Shown piece by piece: positions 32,188 through 33,546 of a DNA stretch of 33,546 bases (the stretch's first letter is position 1; each line of letters starts with the position of its first letter). Under the pieces are notes generated by a model. The model was not told the origin of the DNA and did no database searches. It saw nothing but the letters and a program-made list of their open reading frames with translations. The DNA is taken from NCBI GenBank assembly GCA_036506795.1, contig DASXRC010000146.1, positions 1 to 33,546 on the forward strand, given 5' to 3'. Made by a program: the position numbers and the translations under genes. The stretch is from DASXRC01 sp036506795 (GTDB taxonomy: Bacteria; Actinomycetota; Actinomycetes; Mycobacteriales; Micromonosporaceae).

Positions 32188-32546
32188 CCATACAGGTCGG
32201 TCATCTCCTCGTCGATGGCCACCCGTACGCCGTCCGGGTCCGTCACGAACAGCGTGCGACCGTACGCCTCGTCGACGATGTGCGCGTCCGCGAAGCCCGC
32301 GGCGTGCAGCCGGTCGCGCACCGCCTCGAGGGGCTCGTCGGACTCGAACGACAGGGCCGTCTCGCCGGCGCGGTACCCGGACGTGTTGCTGGCGGCGTCG
32401 TGCAACGCGGCCATCCCGGGCGCGTCGCCGACGAGGTCCACCCAGCCGCCGCTCTCGGACTCCACGTTGGGCCGCAGCCCCAGTTCCTGCAGGAACTCGC
32501 GCATGGCCGCGACGTTCTCCGTAAACCGCACCGGGCGTACCCTCAT
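32160..32546 (-). CDS. VOC-superfamily (glyoxalase/dioxygenase-like) protein
   Basis: This 128-residue protein has the paired beta-alpha-beta pattern of the vicinal-oxygen-chelate fold: RPVRFTENVAAMREFLQEL (4-22), TALSFESDEPLEAVRDRL and TLFVTDPDGVRVAIDEEMTD. The N-terminal metal His is not present at the usual place (VRF instead of x-D-H), while E in AIDEE remains, so metal chemistry is doubtful. It may bind a ligand instead. The start ATG 32546 has AAAGGAGG 4 bases upstream and overlaps the stop of the ribbon-helix-helix gene (ATGA), so the two are coupled. Confidence 0.85.
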   Translation of the reverse strand: MRVRPVRFTENVAAMREFLQELGLRPNVESESGGWVDLVGDAPGMAALHDAASNTSGYRAGETALSFESDEPLEAVRDRLHAAGFADAHIVDEAYGRTLFVTDPDGVRVAIDEEMTDLYGYARFDDRG

Positions 32547-32707
32547 CGCTCCTCCTTTGTGAGGTAGTCGGTCAAGGCCCGCTCGACGAGCGCGGACAGT
32601 GACACACCGTCGTCGATCGCTCGGTGCTTGACCCGCCGCACGAGGTCGGCAGGGAGATAGACGTTGAACTGTGACTTCGGCGCCGTGTTGCCGGTGGGGG
32701 CGGGCAT
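32543..32707 (-). CDS. Ribbon-helix-helix (CopG/Arc-like) DNA-binding protein
   Basis: This is a 54-residue protein. SQFNVYLPADLVRRVKHRAI (12-31) supplies the DNA-contacting strand and first helix, and VSLSALVERALTDYL (35-49) the second helix. This is the classic ribbon-helix-helix repressor or antitoxin pattern. ATG 32707 lies only 7 bases downstream of a TAGTAT box, so the mRNA may be leaderless. The stop overlaps the ATG of the following VOC gene (ATGA). No toxin gene adjoins it. It probably represses its own operon, and perhaps the divergent VOC gene, through the palindrome at 32709-32722. Confidence 0.85.
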   Translation of the reverse strand: MPAPTGNTAPKSQFNVYLPADLVRRVKHRAIDDGVSLSALVERALTDYLTKEER

Positions 32708-32722
32708 GGCTAGGATACTAGC
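32688..32722. promoter_or_regulatory. Overlapping divergent promoters with a shared palindrome
   Basis: On the plus strand, TTGCCG (32688-32693) and TAGGAT (32711-32716) are separated by exactly 17 bases, a good promoter for the VOC gene at 32748. On the minus strand, TAGTAT (32720-32715) stands 7 bases before the ribbon-helix-helix ATG. Both -10 boxes lie inside the perfect inverted repeat GCTAG-GATA-CTAGC (32709-32722), so one bound protein could silence both directions. Confidence 0.75.
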
Positions 32723-32747
32723 ACCTTAGAGAGATAGGAGGCTCCGG

Positions 32748-33119
32748 ATGGCCATCCGCTTGGACCACTTGGCGATCATCACCGCGACCGACGAGGACAA
32801 CGCGGAGGTAGCGGCCTTCTTCGCCGACGTACTCGGGCTCGCCGTGACCGGCGACGCCGCGCAGGGGTACGCCGAGGTGGCGACCGGAGGGCCCACGGTC
32901 TCGCTGCACCGAGGTTCCCTCTCCGACGAGGTTCGGCCGCACGGCGGCACGCTGCTCCAGTTCGCCTGCGACGACGTGCGCGGGTTCGCCGACCTCGTGA
33001 CGCAGCGCGGTGGTCGACTGGCCGTCGAACCCGTGGAGACCGACTGGGGGACGCTCTCGGCGTACGTGGCCGGTCCGCACGGCGTGATGGTGGAGCTCTA
33101 CGAGTGGCGAGCCCAATAG
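32748..33119 (+). CDS. VOC-superfamily (glyoxalase-like) protein
   Basis: This 123-residue VOC protein has DHLAIITATDEDNAEVAAFF (6-25) with His7 at the metal position and LLQFACDDVRGFADLV in the second module. Its end is VAGPHGVMVELYEW, with the typical C-terminal Glu ligand. It thus keeps more of the metal site than its divergent neighbour. The start ATG 32748 has AGGAGG 6 bases upstream and a good promoter before that. The substrate is unknown. Lactoylglutathione-type, mycothiol-linked or antibiotic-binding roles are all possible for the fold. Confidence 0.88.
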   Translation: MAIRLDHLAIITATDEDNAEVAAFFADVLGLAVTGDAAQGYAEVATGGPTVSLHRGSLSDEVRPHGGTLLQFACDDVRGFADLVTQRGGRLAVEPVETDWGTLSAYVAGPHGVMVELYEWRAQ

Positions 33120-33124
33120 GCCTC

Positions 33125-33142
33125 GGGGCCGGCAGCAGCCCC
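33125..33142 (+). terminator. Candidate hairpin terminator after the VOC gene
   Basis: GGGGC-CGGCAGCA-GCCCC is a 5-bp GC stem with an 8-base loop, 6 bases after the VOC stop. It is followed by AAAA rather than T's, so intrinsic termination is weakly supported. Confidence 0.35.
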
Positions 33143-33174
33143 AAAATGTCGCCCGCGTCGGTCATCGTAGGGGC

Positions 33175-33546
33175 ATGACAGAAGCCATACGGATCGAGGG
33201 CCTGGTCAAACGCTTCGGGGAGACGACGGCGCTGGCGGGGGTCGACCTGGCGGTCGAGACCGGCACGGTGCTCGGCCTGCTCGGCCCAAACGGGGCCGGC
33301 AAGACCACCGCGGTGCGCGTGCTGGCCACACTGTTGCCGTTTGACGCCGGTCGGGCCACCGTCGGGGGGTACGACGTGGTCCGCGACGCCCATCGGGTGC
33401 GTCAACTGATTGGCCTGACCGGGCAGTACGCCTCGGTCGACGAGAACCTGACCGGCGTGGAAAACCTACTGCTCATCGGCCGCCTGCTCGGCGTGCCCAA
33501 GGCGGAGGCGAAGGCGCGGGCACGGGAACTGCTCACCGAGTTCGAC
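33175..33546 (+). CDS. DrrA-like ABC transporter ATPase (3' end cut by window)
   Basis: The first 124 residues of an ABC ATPase are present, beginning at ATG 33175 with GGGG 4 bases upstream. Visible parts are MTEAIRIEGLVKRFGE, Walker A GPNGAGKT (37-44) and a Q-loop region LTGQYASVDENLTGVENL, a pattern typical of the daunorubicin-resistance DrrA family of drug and lipid exporters. The signature and Walker B motifs lie beyond the window. A DrrB-type permease gene would be expected next. Confidence 0.88.
   Translation, partial: MTEAIRIEGLVKRFGETTALAGVDLAVETGTVLGLLGPNGAGKTTAVRVLATLLPFDAGRATVGGYDVVRDAHRVRQLIGLTGQYASVDENLTGVENLLLIGRLLGVPKAEAKARARELLTEFD

Noticed and set aside
1..33546. CRISPR arrays, rRNA or tRNA genes, prophage or conjugative element
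   Set aside because: No regularly spaced repeats, no RNA-gene signatures I could recognise and no phage or mobility genes; gene content is core metabolism and transport.

Overview
The window is a high-G+C chromosomal segment of a filamentous actinomycete. The evidence is the very strong G/C bias at third codon positions, frequent GTG starts and one TTG start, a FilP-type cytoskeletal coiled-coil protein, an F420-type oxidoreductase, a 180-kDa-class NAD-glutamate dehydrogenase and coenzyme-B12-linked acyl-CoA chemistry. From memory, the order filP, epimerase, thiolase, meaB, icmA, thioredoxin/TPR matches the SCO5396-SCO5419 neighbourhood of Streptomyces coelicolor. That makes this an ancestral core locus rather than an island. 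Details such as the ABC operon and codon context suggest a Micromonosporaceae-like member, but this is a weak inference.

Left part (1-6100): a filP-like gene (cut by the window edge), crotonyl-CoA carboxylase/reductase (ccr), a luciferase-like F420 oxidoreductase and methylmalonyl-CoA epimerase lie on the minus strand. Acetyl-CoA acetyltransferase and the mutase chaperone GTPase meaB lie on the plus strand, divergent from the epimerase. With icmA (11530-13224) these genes move C4/C5 acyl-CoAs through crotonyl-, ethylmalonyl-, methylmalonyl- and isobutyryl-CoA.

6179-10982 is a tightly overlapping ABC exporter operon: one large FtsX-type permease and two different ATPases, the first with an AbrB-like tail. 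It is followed by a decayed stretch (10983-11529) holding a broken VapC PIN-toxin remnant, a GC hairpin and a 63-bp palindromic element. After icmA come a probable frameshifted small gene, a thioredoxin/TPR protein (ybbN/cnoX), an arginase-family enzyme with an altered metal ligand, a penicillin-binding lipoprotein (minus) and the giant glutamate dehydrogenase (plus).

22849-24566 is a three-gene minus-strand operon (membrane protein, DUF393 thiol protein, TetR). A clear promoter sits inside a TTGAAC/GTTCAA operator, and a second operator lies 44 bp away near the start codon, so the operon is very probably autoregulated. A perfect 14-bp hairpin separates it from a NagZ-like glycoside hydrolase gene. 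That gene is divergent from a ROK regulator, an orphan ABC ATPase and a ribokinase, with a 15-bp palindromic operator between them.

The right end has a DUF6232 membrane protein, enoyl-CoA hydratase and an IlvG-like thiamine-diphosphate enzyme. Next is a compact divergent module: a 54-residue ribbon-helix-helix protein overlapping a VOC protein on one strand and a second VOC protein on the other, with both -10 boxes lying in one palindrome. The start of a DrrA-like ABC ATPase closes the window. I see no rRNA, tRNA, CRISPR array, intact insertion sequence or prophage. The least ordinary items are the ribbon-helix-helix/VOC module, the TetR double-operator operon, the AbrB-tailed ATPase and an excess of the pentamer CGTAC in all codon phases.
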